Source: Pleurotus ostreatus/Saccharomyces cerevisiae fusant (Eukaryota; Opisthokonta). From it: a stretch of DNA of 64,000 bases. The notes under the pieces are model-generated. The model ran no database searches, was not told the origin of the DNA, and worked only from the letters and a program-made list of their open reading frames with translations. This document shows positions 34,328 through 45,733 of the stretch, in pieces (positions within the stretch are counted from its first letter, which is position 1; every line of letters begins with the position of its first letter). Location of the stretch: positions 62,001-126,000 of the forward strand of contig JAMQCK010000004.1 in assembly GCA_024196135.1 (NCBI GenBank). Direction: 5' to 3'. A program made the translations under genes and the position numbers.

Positions 34328-36332
34328 ATGCTAGCGGCGAGACTCCGACTCTTCACTGTACAAATACGCTCATACGCTCGACCTGTATCATACTCGGGGC
34401 AGTTTACGAACAACTGGAAGCACAAGAAGAAGAGACGCGACATGGATTCCCCCGCCACCTCCGCACCAGACGCCGGTTCATTCGGCCTCAAATCCCCCAG
34501 ACCGCGGTCCCTTTCCCCCACGTCGCCCAAGAGTGCGTCGGAGAAGGAGCCTCCTGCGAAGAAACAGCGGACCGAGAGCGCAGGACCCAACAAACGGACG
34601 TTCAAGGCGAACCCCAAGAACAGGAAGCAGAAGCGGAAGAACAAGGATGCTGCACCCGAGCCGTGTTCTCCGGACGACGTACTACGAAGGGATATAGCGG
34701 ACGTGCTGGGCGCCGAGACGGTGGAGGCCCTCACCGCGGGGGAAACGGAGGCGGCGCCACCGTTCGAGTTCAAGGAAGAGTTGGAGGCTACGGTGAGCAA
34801 ACTGTCGTCTTCAGGTCAGTTTCTCGCATGGCTGAGTGCATGAAGTCCAAGTATTCACATCCCCCCAGGCGATGGACTCGCAGTTGCGCCCGCCCCGCGC
34901 GACAAATGGGTGCTCGTCGTACCCTTCTGCTTGCCGGGCGAGAAGGTCAAGGTTCGCGTCTACCGCCACGGCTGGCTGCACTCGCGTGCGGACATGCTGG
35001 AGGTCCTCGAGCCGAACACGGAGATGAGGGACATGAGCCGCGTGAAGTGCAAGTACTTCGCGCAGTGCGCTGGGTGCCAGTACCAGGTGCGTAGCCTGCC
35101 GATCACTCTGAACGAGCGCTGATCGACTTGCAGGAGCTCTCGTACGAGAAGCAGCTCGAGTTGAAGCGGGACGTGGTCGTGAAGGCGTACAAGCACTACG
35201 CTAGTGAGCACTGTCGCTCCCCCTGCATCATCCCTACTCACCCTCACGTAGACGTTCCCTCCGAGTGGATACCCGAGATCGGATCTACGATGCCCTCACC
35301 AGAACAGTACGGCTACCGTACGAAGATCACCCCTCACTTCAATGCACCTCCGAAAGCTGCTCAGAGGGAACCACCACCCGCAGGGGAAAAACCTGAGTGG
35401 TTAAGGATAGGCTTCAATCGCGCTGGGACGCAAAACGTTATGGACATTGAGGTAAGCTCAGCGTAATCTTCTTGGGACCTATACTGACTCAAGCGAAGGA
35501 TTGCCCCATCGCCACGTCCGTCCTACGGGAAACATACGGTCCGATGCGCGAGGAGATTGAGAAGTGCGTACTCGGGCTTGAACTACTGTTCCCTTCTAAC
35601 ACGCACTACAGGAACATCATGACCTACAAGAAGGGTGTCTCCCTCATCCTCCGCGACTCCCTCGACCCCGCGGACCCCACAAACACCAAGCACATCGCCG
35701 TGACGAGCCACAAGGGCAACGTCCGCGAAATGGTCGGCGACAAAATCTTCGAATACCCCGCCCATTCCTTCTTCCAAAACAACAACGCCGTCCTCACCCC
35801 GCTCACCACCTACGTCCGGGAAGCCCTCATCCCCGCCTCATCCACCACTACCTCCCCCCTCACCCACCTCGTCGACACGTACTGCGGCGCCGGGCTCTTC
35901 GCCATCGCGCTCGCGCCGCACTTCGCGACCGTCGCCGGCATCGAGCTCTCCGCCGAGTCCATCAAGTCCGCGACGCGCAACGCCGAGCTCAACGGGCTCC
36001 CCGCGGACAAGTGCACCTTCCGCGCGGGCGACGCGGCGGACATCTTCAGCGCCGTGAAGGACTTCCCCGCGGAGCGCACCGCGGTCGTGATCGACCCGCC
36101 GCGCAAGGGGTGCGACGAGTCGTTCCTCAGGCAGCTCGTGCAGTTCCGGCCCGCGGCGGTGGTGTATGTGAGCTGCAATGTGCACACGCAGGCGAGGGAT
36201 GTGGGGTGGGTGCTTAGGGCAATGGAGAAGGTGGAGGGGAAGCGGTACCGGGTGGAGAGCGTGCGCGGGTTCGACCTCTTCCCGCAGACCGCGCATGTAG
36301 AGTCGGTGGCCGTGTTGAGGTTGGAGGAGTAG
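34328..36332 (+). CDS. TRM2: tRNA (uracil-5-)-methyltransferase, Trm2 type
   Basis: Makes 5-methyluridine at position 54 of tRNA using S-adenosylmethionine. The start at 34328 gives a basic amphipathic leader (MLAARLRLFTVQIRSYARPV) that looks like a mitochondrial presequence, followed by a Lys-rich segment. A TRAM-like region (WVLVVPFCLPGEKVKVRVYR) precedes the iron-sulfur-type cysteines CKYFAQCAGCQYQ. The C-terminal half is the class I methyltransferase: DTYCGAGLFAIALA (SAM motif), IELSAESIKSA, VIDPPRKGCDESFL and VVYVSCNV, in which the Cys is the expected catalytic nucleophile of the RumA/TrmA family. The end, GFDLFPQTAHVESVAVL, is classic for the family. Five introns of about 50 nt are spliced without frame loss. 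The yeast enzyme has also been linked to DNA end processing. Confidence 0.94.
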
Positions 36333-36438
36333 AGGGACGGGAAGTCAATTCCAGTCGACCGCTTGCCCAAGTTGGGGCACGCGCAGACGAAGTAGACCAT
36401 CCCATCTCATAGCATAGTCTCCATCCATGAATTCATCC

Positions 36439-38263
36439 TCATCCTTCTCGCTGAGGGAGGAGGAAGTCAATTATCCAGATATTGCGCTCATCGTCGTCGT
36501 CGATGAAGCACAACCGCCCGCTCGCGGCATCAAGCGCGACGTTTTTGAGCATCCCAGACAGGCTGAGGGATGAGAAGAGCTGCGTCGCAACCACTGACGC
36601 GGAGCCGCCTGTTCCAGCACTCGTTGTCCCCGTTGAAGAAGTCGACGGGGTCCCTGTTGAATGATTCGTAGTCGCAGCCTGCCCTGCCAGACTTGAGGGA
36701 ACGCCGCGGTACGCCAAGCACTCGATGCCTAAGTGCCTCGCGTATGGCACGAACCCGCATTCGTCGTCTACTTTGTAGAAGGGGAAGGTCGCCCGCGCAT
36801 CACCCGTAATTGCGGCGTCCGCCACGGCCTCGAGCGACTGAGCGGGCGCCTGCACAGTGAAGAGGCGTCGCAGCTCCAGCGCCAGCCATCGCCCATTCGA
36901 GGTATGAGCCCCCGCGTACCGGCATATCTCATCGCCGACGAGAGTGTCCAAGACGATAGACTGAGGATAGGCACCGATGTAGTACCAGGGCTCGAGCAGG
37001 GCAACGGCGCGCGGAGACTCTGATTCGAGGGTGGTGTAAGGGAGGTCATCCGCGCTGCAGCAGACGAGGTCTTCGTGGGTGAGGTTCTCGTAGAATGCTT
37101 CGATCTCGTACACTCGGACTTCCCCCTTGGTGGTTACGACGACGACGGAGTCGGTCTCTGGGTCGGCGATGACCTGAGGTCGGGGTCAGTGGGATATAGT
37201 TGTGCGCTGTCTCGCAATAACGTTTGCCATGAGGGAAAAGGTGCTCACCCGCTCGACATCATCAGCGTTTTGAGCGGTCCAGAAGGCCATTGTGTTGTCC
37301 TTGTAGTTGAGGATGCGGATATCGTCGAGAAAGCTCATGACTATCCACTCGTCGGTGACAGCGTGTACGAGGGGGAAAGTGCCGTCCCTGTCCGCGTACG
37401 TCTTCACGAGTCGCACGTCCACAGCGAGTGGGCTATGCGTGAACGTTGCCTCGAAGAGGTAGACGGATTGATAACCAGCTCTGAGGAAAGGGACGCCTGT
37501 CAGTGAATTTGCGGGAGCGCTAGGGAGATATGCAGCTCACTTTACAGCATCCTGGAGGGAATACGTGAAGCGCATAGCGTTCGGCTTGGTAACGCAGGGA
37601 AATACAGCCATGCTCGGACCGTCAGGCTCTAGAGTCCTTGGAGTCTCCTTCGCTCCGAGAAGGTCCTTTATACGTCGACGATAGATCGGGAAAGGTTCCA
37701 CCATGTCCGTCGCGTTCGTGCCAAGATCCCAGAAATGAACACTCTCCGATGAGCGTGCCAATAGAAAGCGGCCGCCCGGTAGCAGATGGAACTCCCGGAA
37801 GGCATTCTCTCGGACGTTGAGGCCGAAGTCAGCAGCGCTGCTCCTGGGAAGACGCAGTTCAAGTAGTCGTTTAGATATCCCATGCACTTTTTGAGCGTCT
37901 TGAAGATCCAAGGACCCGGTATTCATCAATAACTCGAAGAACCTACGAGGCGCAGTGGCTGCGTGCTCAAGATGTAGGCGGGACGTGTGAGTCAGGTCGT
38001 ATGTGGGGGCGAAGAGGGCACTCTCAGAGCACATCTTGCGGACTGCGTGAACCCATACTGAACGCGCCCTAGTGAGGGGATAGAGTGTTTTGCAGGTCTG
38101 TTTGAAATCAATTAACTATAGCCTCGTAACGAAAGCAATGCCAAAGAGTACCGACTTTACGGAACGATAGAATATCGTATGGTAGCGCAAATTCTATTAT
38201 ATGCAGTAGTATCTCCTGGGGTAGGGATAGGAGGTTTATCGCAGCGCTTTGTATTGCCGACAT
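36439..38263 (-). CDS. F-box protein with a long C-terminal region
   Basis: MSAIQS at 38263 begins a product with an F-box at about residues 9-45: LLSLPQEILLHIIEF, then after an intron TCKTLYPLTRARSVWVHAV. F-boxes bind Skp1 and bring substrates to SCF ubiquitin ligases. The remaining 500 or so residues contain repeating beta-type motifs (ESVHFWDLGTNATD, DDIRILNYKDNTMAFWT, DSVVVVTTKGEVRVYEIE, GRLCFIDDDDERNIWIID) that suggest a degenerate beta-propeller. This layout is frequent in Agaricomycete F-box expansions; the substrate is unknown. An alternative in-frame ATG at 38344 would add 27 residues before the F-box. At least three introns are needed (near 38150-38100, 37540-37470 and 37240-37170). 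Confidence 0.75.
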
Positions 38264-38556
38264 CTCGTCGTGGTCCAGGACAAGGTGCAAACGTTCGTGT
38301 GTGACCGAGCGCGTCCCCGAAGTCACGACACCGTTACACTCCAAAAACGGCTAGCGACCTGCCTAATTCGGAAGTAGGCGTCATCGGCATCCGGTGGCGG
38401 AGGCCGCCAAGCTCTTCACACCCGAACGCAACATAAACAAATTCGCTCCCTTCTCTCTTTCCACCATCACCTTCTTCTACCGTAAGGCTTGAGCAGGACG
38501 CGTAAGGAGCGAAGCGTGCAAGCACCTCGGCACTCTCATCCTCTTTCAACTGCAGA
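38264..38556. promoter_or_regulatory. Divergent promoter, F-box gene / MAM3-like gene
   Basis: Fewer than 300 bp lie between the two head-to-head starts. No clear TATA box was seen. Confidence 0.4.
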
Positions 38557-40516
38557 ATGAGGCTCCCGGTCCTCATCTTCATCATGCACCGCGCTCTCGC
38601 GTCGCCTTTCTACGCGCAGGTGGTCCCAGCGGGCGAGGAGGAAGCACCGAAAGGCTCCCCCGAGTTTTGGTGGAAGCTCGCGATCAGTGCCGTGCTGGTC
38701 TTGGCCGGAGGAGTGTTCGCAGGGTGCGTCGTCATAGAGCTCGTGGTGTGCAGCGCGCTAATGGTCCCCCTTAGTCTTACCCTTGGTCTCATGGGTCTGG
38801 ACGAACTGCACTTGCGTGTCCTCGCCGCGTCGTCTGACGACATAAAGGAGAAGCGCAATGCACAGAAAGGTGCGTGGTCTACACGCTAGCCGCAGGCCAC
38901 GAACTGACACCGAGCAGTCCTCCGCCTCATGAGGAAGGGCAGACACTGGGTTCTCGTCGTGCGTCCACTTGCCATAGTCCCCTCGATTTGCTCCTCACCC
39001 CCCTCTAGGTCTTACTTCTCGGCAACGTCGTACGTCAGACGCGTCTCGATTCAGTCAAGACACTCATTTCCCCAGATCATCAATGAAAGTTTGCCCATCT
39101 TCCTCGACAGTGCTGTAAGTGGAACAATGACGACACGAGGAACCCTCGCTGATTGATGGTAGATCGGTGGCGGACTCGCTGCAGTCGCGATTTCCACTGT
39201 GGCCATTGGTGAGTGCTGACACCTAGTGAGGTTCCGTATCACTTGAACTAACGGATGCCTCAGTAATCTTCGGGTGCGCCTACTCAGCCACGGCATGAGC
39301 TTTCACTGACTTGAGCTCTTTATCCCACCAATTTAGCGAGTAAGTTTTCCCCAGCACTCGCTTCCTCCCGCGCTAAACTTTCCCAGAGTCATCCCTCAAG
39401 CGCTGAGTGTCCGCTACGGTCTTGCCATCGGCGCCGCCTGCGCGCCCTTCGTGCTCTGCCTCATGTACATCTTCTCGCCCATCGCCTGGCCGACCGCCAA
39501 GCTCCTCGACTGGGTCCTCGGCAAGGACGAGGCGCACACGTATAAGAAGGCCGAGCTCAAGTCCTTCCTCCAGTTCCACCGCACGGGCGAGGAGCCGCTG
39601 CGGGACGACGAGATCAACATCCTGAACGGCGTGCTCGAGCTGAACAACAAGAAGGTGGAGACGATCATGACGCCGATGCCGGATGTGGTGACGCTCGGGG
39701 CGGATACGGTGCTGGACCATGATATGATTGAGAGAATGTGAGTGGAGGGGGCAAGTGGAAGGGGAAGAGGATGCTGATGAGGTGTACAGTGTGCTGAGTG
39801 GCTACTCGCGCTTCCCGGTGCACGAGCCTGGCAAGCCGGACTCGTTCATTGGCCTGCTGCTCATCAAGAAGCTCTTGCAATACGACCCTGCTCAGGGACT
39901 TCCTGTCTCGTCGTTCCCCTTGTCGATCCTGCCAGAGGCTCACCCGTCTATCAACTGTTTCCAAGCCTTGGACTACTTGTGAGTGTTCAACCATACTCTG
40001 CATGTTACTGGGCTAACTCCGTCAAGCCAAACCGGCCGCGCGCACCTCCTCCTCATCAGCAACACTCCTGGCAAGGCCGGCGGCGCCCTCGGCGTCGTCA
40101 CCCTCGAAGACATCATCGAGGAAATCATCTCCGAAGAGATCGTCGACGAGACCGACCGCTACGAGGACAACCTGCACAAGAAGCGCGCGCGGCGACAGGG
40201 CACGGCGGCGATCATGCGCGGCATCGTCGAGCGCCACATGCTGCGCAAGACCTCGCTCGCGCGCATCTCGGAGGGCTCGCCGCTGCTGGGCGCGTCGACG
40301 CCGATGGGGGCTACGCCGCCGGAGGGGTCCCCGTCGTCGAAGCTCGACCCGTCGTTGCTTGGGGCGTCGAGCTTGCGCCAGGCGACGGCGCGGCAGTCGC
40401 TGCTGCGCCAGGACTCGTCGGTGAGTAGTAGCAGCGGGACGGCGACGCCTGGTAACGGGGAGGCGCACGGGCGGTACGCGTACGGCGCGGTCAGCGAGTC
40501 GCCGAGGGAGCAATAA
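38557..40516 (+). CDS. MAM3/CNNM-type transporter (DUF21 plus CBS pair)
   Basis: An integral membrane protein of the CNNM/CorC family; yeast Mam3 sits in the vacuolar membrane and affects manganese and other metal handling. The ATG at 38557 starts a signal-like hydrophobic stretch. The DUF21 core follows across several short exons: [34 protein letters not shown], then [19 protein letters not shown] and [15 protein letters not shown]. The CBS region has [39 protein letters not shown] and [20 protein letters not shown], the family signature. The last 110 residues are Ser/Gly-rich and probably cytosolic. Introns of about 50-60 nt are frequent in the first half. The exact exons between 38730 and 39330 are less certain than the domain call. 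Confidence 0.9.
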
Positions 40517-40873
40517 CGGAGTGGTGAAAGATAGCGGCCGTGTGGAAGATGGCGAAATATACCAAAGAGGACGTTTCGTGAAGTCTTCTGTTAAGTTATT
40601 GTCCACTCTGTCGCATCGTATCTAATGCATGTCCATCGTTGTCAAACCGCGTTGTGATTGGCATAGGCATGGGGTCGTTGAAGATGCGCGTTGGGTGCCG
40701 CGAAGTAACGCCACATATATTCGGAGAATGCCGGTTCTCCATGCCCGCGCCACATGATATGTTCGACTCGGACCCCTGTCTCGGATGAGCACAGCGCGCA
40801 ATGCACGATATGTACTGCGCGAGATCAATATCCCAATGCTGGTTGACTTCAATCTTTCTCTTTTCTCGCAGCA
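40517..40873. other. Intergenic, MAM3-like gene to the MYND tandem array
   Basis: About 360 bp, presumed 3' UTR and promoter of MYND copy 3. No feature was identified in it. Confidence 0.4.
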
Positions 40874-42868
40874 ATGTCGAGACCCCAGCCCCCTCCCACC
40901 TTCAGCGGCGATGACAAGGGTCCTGTTATGAGAGATTCCAGTATAACCGGGAATGTCAGGGTGGTAAGCTACGCTGAGAGTGTATTCCTCGTTCCCTATT
41001 AATCCACCATATACAGTCGACTTCCGCATTGCATGATGACCTTCTGGCAGATTGGAGCGTCCATGGCTTGCAACAGGGTGCTTTCCCCCGTTTCCTGCAA
41101 CGCCCTATCCCTCAAGAAGTATTCGCTCGCCTGAGCTCCTCGCGCATTCCCCGGCACCCCCTCGATAGAGCCAAGGCGGTGGCTATTCAGGACGCAGTGG
41201 AAGCATTGTCGGAGTACGTTTGGTGCATTAGCGCCGCGCAAGCCCACCACGACGCAGGCGTGGCCGAGCTCCTGGAAAAGCTCCCAGACGTCTGGAAGTG
41301 GGTCAAGTTTTTTCTTCGGACGTCGGGGAACCTCTATCACACCCGTGATAAGCGCCGCGACGTGCGCTACGAGAGCAAGGTCTATCTGGACAGCGACGGC
41401 AACGTACACATCGGGATGGCGACGTGCAATACCCTGCTTGGCGAGGTCTTCGAACACATCCTCCAGACCGACGCGGGACCTGCTACCTGCTTTGCCCGAG
41501 CGGACTTCATTGACATCGTCTGCACGATTCTCACCGCGCCATTCCGCACGTATGCGCCCGAAAACTGGCCCAACTTCCCGGACGACCTCGCCAAGTCTCT
41601 CCTCAGCCTTCTGCAGTCCGCGAAATACGGCCAGCGCGTGCTGGCGAAGGTGATGGCTTACGACGAGCAGAATGGCTGCTGTCTGGCGCGCTCTCTAGTC
41701 GACCGCCTGGCGTGGTTCTTCGAGGATCGTTTGTCCGAGTCAGAACGGCACATACGAACTTACATCAACCTCGCGGCCATGCTCCTGCAGGCATCCCCGG
41801 AGTGCATGGCGAACTTTAGGCGCCGCGGCGGGAGCGCACTCATAATGTACTTTCTCGTGCAGGTGCGACCAGCCCCCCAGCTCCTGCAGCCAGCCGCCAA
41901 CCTGCACGGCGCGCCCAAATTCGGCATGTCAGTCCTCCTCGACCTCGCCGCCTCGATGGATACCGTGTCGCCCATCGTAGAGGCCTTCGATGTGGGCGTT
42001 CTCAGGATCCTGGTTCAGCTATGCTTATTCGAGGATGACACGACCGAGCTGGAGTTTCGCCAGCTCAGCACGAGGTACATACAGACGGTCCTCGGACCCG
42101 CGCTGCTGTGGCCTGACGTCCTGCGCGCGTGCCGGAAGGCGATCAAGGCAGGGCACTTTATCGTGGACATAGACGATCGTCGGATGGTAAACCGCGTACC
42201 TGAGCTGCGCGCTTTCTTCGAAAGATATTGCATTTGTCTGAAAATTTATACGGATCTTCGCGCGGAGACGAAGGCCTTGCAGCACTGTCATAGAGCGGAG
42301 GTATGTTTTCCTGCGATCATCTTACCAACTGCACGCTCATATCGCGTTACAGTGCCCCGGCTCGACCGAGCCCATCCGCCACATATGCGCTTGCGGCGCG
42401 GTCTACTACCGCTCGAGGATCTGTCAGAAGGCGGACTGGCGCGCACGACATCGCATAATATGCACGCGTGGAACTGAGGCTTCTGCCCCTCCGAGCGGCC
42501 CATGGCGATCGCTCCTGCACGGAGGACCCGCCAATCCACCCGAAATGGACCCCGCGCCAATTCCCATGTCCTACTTGGAGCACATGTTTATCAAGCGCTG
42601 CGTCATGCATCCCGATAACCTGCCCGCGCTGCCGCAGCTTGATGGTGGCATGGGTGGCGAGCGACTTTACATTGTGGATTGGTCAGGTCGCGAAGCGATG
42701 CCATCCGTTGTGGATGTGATGGAGTCTGACACACTGACAGAGGGAGGGGCGGTGGCGACTCGTGTCTATGCACGCATTAGGAAGGGGAGCGCAATGGCAA
42801 CCATACATGTGGGCACGCTAGACGACCGGAGCACTCTAGATACGCGTTTGGGGAATATGACCCTGTAA
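40874..42868 (+). CDS. MYND-family protein, copy 3, degenerate zinc finger
   Basis: First of four same-strand family genes. Exons 40874-40963, 41017-42300 and 42353-42868 join in phase to 629 residues. The first exon (MSRPQPPPTFSGDDKG) is not seen in the other copies; it is inferred because the homologous frame has no ATG, while a GTAAGC...TATACAG intron joins perfectly in phase. The helical region is diverged (RPIPQEVFARLSSSRIPR, VWKWVKFFLRTSGNLY, MAYDEQNGC). The zinc finger keeps CH, CP and ICACG but has YYR where the others have FYC, and ADW where they have xHW, so one Cys and one His ligand are gone. The second family intron is also missing: exon 3 reads straight into a shorter C-terminal domain with VYARIRKGSAMATIHVG but without the W-stop end. 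It may no longer bind zinc. Confidence 0.75.
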
Positions 42869-43313
42869 GGAATGGCATTTAACTTCAGATGAGGATTCTT
42901 CGCAAGGTTTTGGACTCATTGTCTATATAAAACTACCCAAAGATCCTTCGTAGCTGCCATATGCTCTTCGGTTGGAGTTGTAACTTGTAGGTCCAGATAA
43001 TGAAAGGTCACGTGCACCAGCTCGACGCGGCGGCCGCGTGTTCGACTTCAGTCTTTTTCCTTTCTTTCTGCTGAACCCCACGACGAGCCCCCTGATTGCT
43101 CGTACGAAGCGCGTCTACGCTATTGACCCCGCTGACTCTAATTCCCTTCAACTGACCTTCTGCGCTCGGCCCACGGTCCATTCTCGCGAGCTGCGTCTTC
43201 AAGTTGCACACGCGCTGTACCTCGTTGGGGTCTTCTCATAGGTGAGCAAACGCGGCCTTGCGGGAAACCTCTCGTACTAACTGACTTGATATCTCTATGA
43301 AGCAATCCGAGTA
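42869..43313. other. Spacer between MYND copies 3 and 4
   Basis: About 445 bp; a CTATATAAAA run at about 42921 is a candidate TATA element, though it is far from the next start. Nothing else was seen. Confidence 0.35.
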
Positions 43314-45183
43314 ATGGCCGATGAACCCGGAACGGCGGTATGGTCAGAGTGGCAGCGCCGCTTTCAAGCGGCGATGAAACGTTCCGAGACTGGCCCGCTG
43401 CGCCCTCAGTTCCTTCGTTCGCCTATCGTGAAGGAAGCTCATGCTCGTATGGACTCGTCAAAGATTCCGAGACGACTGTTCACGGTCTCTGACGCCCAAG
43501 TCGTCGACGAAGCAGTGCAGGCGCTGGTCGCGTACATGCGCTTACTAGAAAGGGTCGGCACCATCGGAGGCAGCCTTGAAAAGGAGGCGTACGATGTGTT
43601 CCATCATATCTGGAGATGGTTCATGTTCCTGCTCCCGTCCTCGAAGAATGTGGCAGACAATGGAAGCCCCGACAACGCGGCGACGCGTTTCGTGGAGGGC
43701 AGAATCACTACGGGCAGGCTTCCTCTCTTGGTCATGCTGCGGATGCTCCTGAACTGCGCGTTGGGATCCAAGGCTGGGCGCGCCGCTTGCCTAGCGCAGT
43801 ACGACTTCGTCGACGCGTTCATCGAGGTCTACACTGATCCTACTTGTCCTCGAGGGATTGTCCCGCAAGTATCCTTCCTGGCACACCTCTTGGTTCACAA
43901 GTTCGCGCGCCTTCTCGACGATCCCGAACACTCCCCTCGCCTCATGCGCGACATATGCGAATACGACCGTCGCTATCCCGGCCGCTTTCTCTTCGCTCTG
44001 ATCGAAGAGCATCAGGGCACGTTCGATATACCATTCGAAGAGGGCTTGACGCCTTATGTCGATGTGAGCCGAAAGCTCCTGGGTTCAGATGCCTTAGTGG
44101 ACAACTTCGTCAGGACGGGGGGTGCCAAGAAGATCGTCGGTCTCCTGCGAAGAGCAGTCGCTGACCTGATCGACGACACCCCGTCGTTTGCTGAGCGTTT
44201 GAACACGTATTGGATGTCACAATTCCATCTCCTCGCCATGACGAAACACTCTGAGGATATGATTATGGATGGCCTGGAGGCTGGCCTGCTCGTATACTTC
44301 TGCGACGTCTTCGTCGACGCCCAAAGCTGCTTGCGACATACAGAATGGAGGAAGCCTGCGACGTCGTTCATCAAAATGGTGCTAGCAGCCGCTCTCGTCT
44401 GGCCGCATATACTATATGCGTTCGACTGCGCCATCGAGGACGACAAAATCAAATACGATATCGACGAGATAGAGCCCAATTGGGAGGCGCTCAGCGAGCT
44501 CTATCGCCTGTTCGAGAAGCGCCTCGCTATGCTGGCGGAGCTGAGGGCGGAGCTCAAGCCGCTGAAGTGGTGCCACAACGCGCAGGTAGGTGGATTACCT
44601 TCCACCCTCCTCGGGCCAGAAGAAATCGCCACTCACGTGTGTCCGCGTTCAGTGCCCGGGCGCCAGCGAGCCTGTTCGCAAGATGTGCATCTGCGGTAGG
44701 GTTTTCTACTGCTCGCGGACCTGTCAAAAAGTCCACTGGCGCGCAGAACACCGCAGACGCTGCGGCAGCCACACTCCTAGTGCCCTCGCGAGTACGTATC
44801 TACCTCCGACCCCAATCAGCTACTCCATTAACCTGCTCATAGACTTCGCATTGGTGAACCCGGAGCTACCAATATCGCATCTGGAGCGCCGCTTCTTCGT
44901 CAAAATCGCCAGAGATCTCGCCACCCAATGCAATCTCCTTCAGTCAAAAGGGAAATATATCACCACACACGTCAATGGGAAGCCGGCGTATACCGACTTC
45001 GGCAAACATGTCGTTGGATACGCCATTGCCATAGACTGCACGCATGAGTTCATACCACAACTAGTTGCAAAGTTTGATGATCCTTTACCTGCTATCGATC
45101 CGCCCCGCGTATATGTGCGAGTTCGTCTAGGTCCCGACGTCGCTACTATCTACATAGGCAACATTTCCAGAGATAATTGGTAA
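43314..45183 (+). CDS. MYND-finger protein, family copy 4
   Basis: Exons 43314-44585, 44653-44791 and 44843-45183 join in phase to 583 residues; exon 1 is exactly 424 codons. Landmarks: RSPIVKEAHARMDSSKIPR, DEAVQALVAYMRLL, IWRWFMFLLPSSKNV, CLAQYDFVDAFIEVYT, DICEYDRRYPGRFL, an ARM-like FVRTGGAKKIVGLLRRAV, and ATSFIKMVLAAALVWPHILY. The finger has CHN, CP, MCICGRVFYCS, TCQKVHW and H-x3-C, fully conserved. The C-terminal domain runs from LERRFFVKIARDL to DPPRVYVRVRLGPDVAT and ends DNW. It is about 69% alike by eye to copy 5 in the first 60 residues after the start of the conserved block, so the pair looks like a recent tandem duplication. No function is known. Confidence 0.87.
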
Positions 45184-45733
45184 TTTCGGCGTACAATTAC
45201 CCGACTCTTTTCTTGGAGACCGTAGAGGTATTTCTTGTAACCTTCATCTCCCTGAGCGCGCTCGGAAGCAGGAGGTCACTTGGACTTAGGAAGTGGGGTT
45301 GTCCTGAGTGTGCAGTTGCGCTCTTACGATACTTAATCGTCTGGTTCACATTGCAGAATTAACGGTTCTTTCAAGATGGATTGTTAGGTTTTGGGCCCAT
45401 CCGTTGTCGGTGAAGCATCACCGCGTAAGCGTGTATGGTGCTCGTAGTCAACTTGAGAAGTTGAACTTGTGGGTCCATGACCACGTGCGTATCGGTTCGA
45501 CCCGGTCTGGTCACGTCTCGCGTCATCACGGCTGCCGCAGTTGCAATTGCTAGCTTTTCCGTCCCGCCTCCATCACGCGCCGGAAGTACTCAGACTGTCG
45601 AATATCTGCGGCTTCAGTTCTGCGTTTTAACCCTCGAATATCTGATTTCACAAGAGAACCGGAGGTGAGGCGTGCCCTATCTGAAAGGTGCTGCCTTTCA
45701 TCAATGCTTATACCTCGAGCGCGCAGATCAAAC
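45184..45733. other. Spacer between MYND copies 4 and 5
   Basis: 550 bp of intergenic sequence. An in-frame extension of copy 5 reaches upstream to 45665 but starts at GTG, and a further ATG at 45704 is a possible alternative start of copy 5. Confidence 0.4.

Noticed and set aside
45308..45553. 81-codon frame between MYND copies 4 and 5
   Set aside because: No similarity to the family or to other proteins; overlaps other frames in a spacer.
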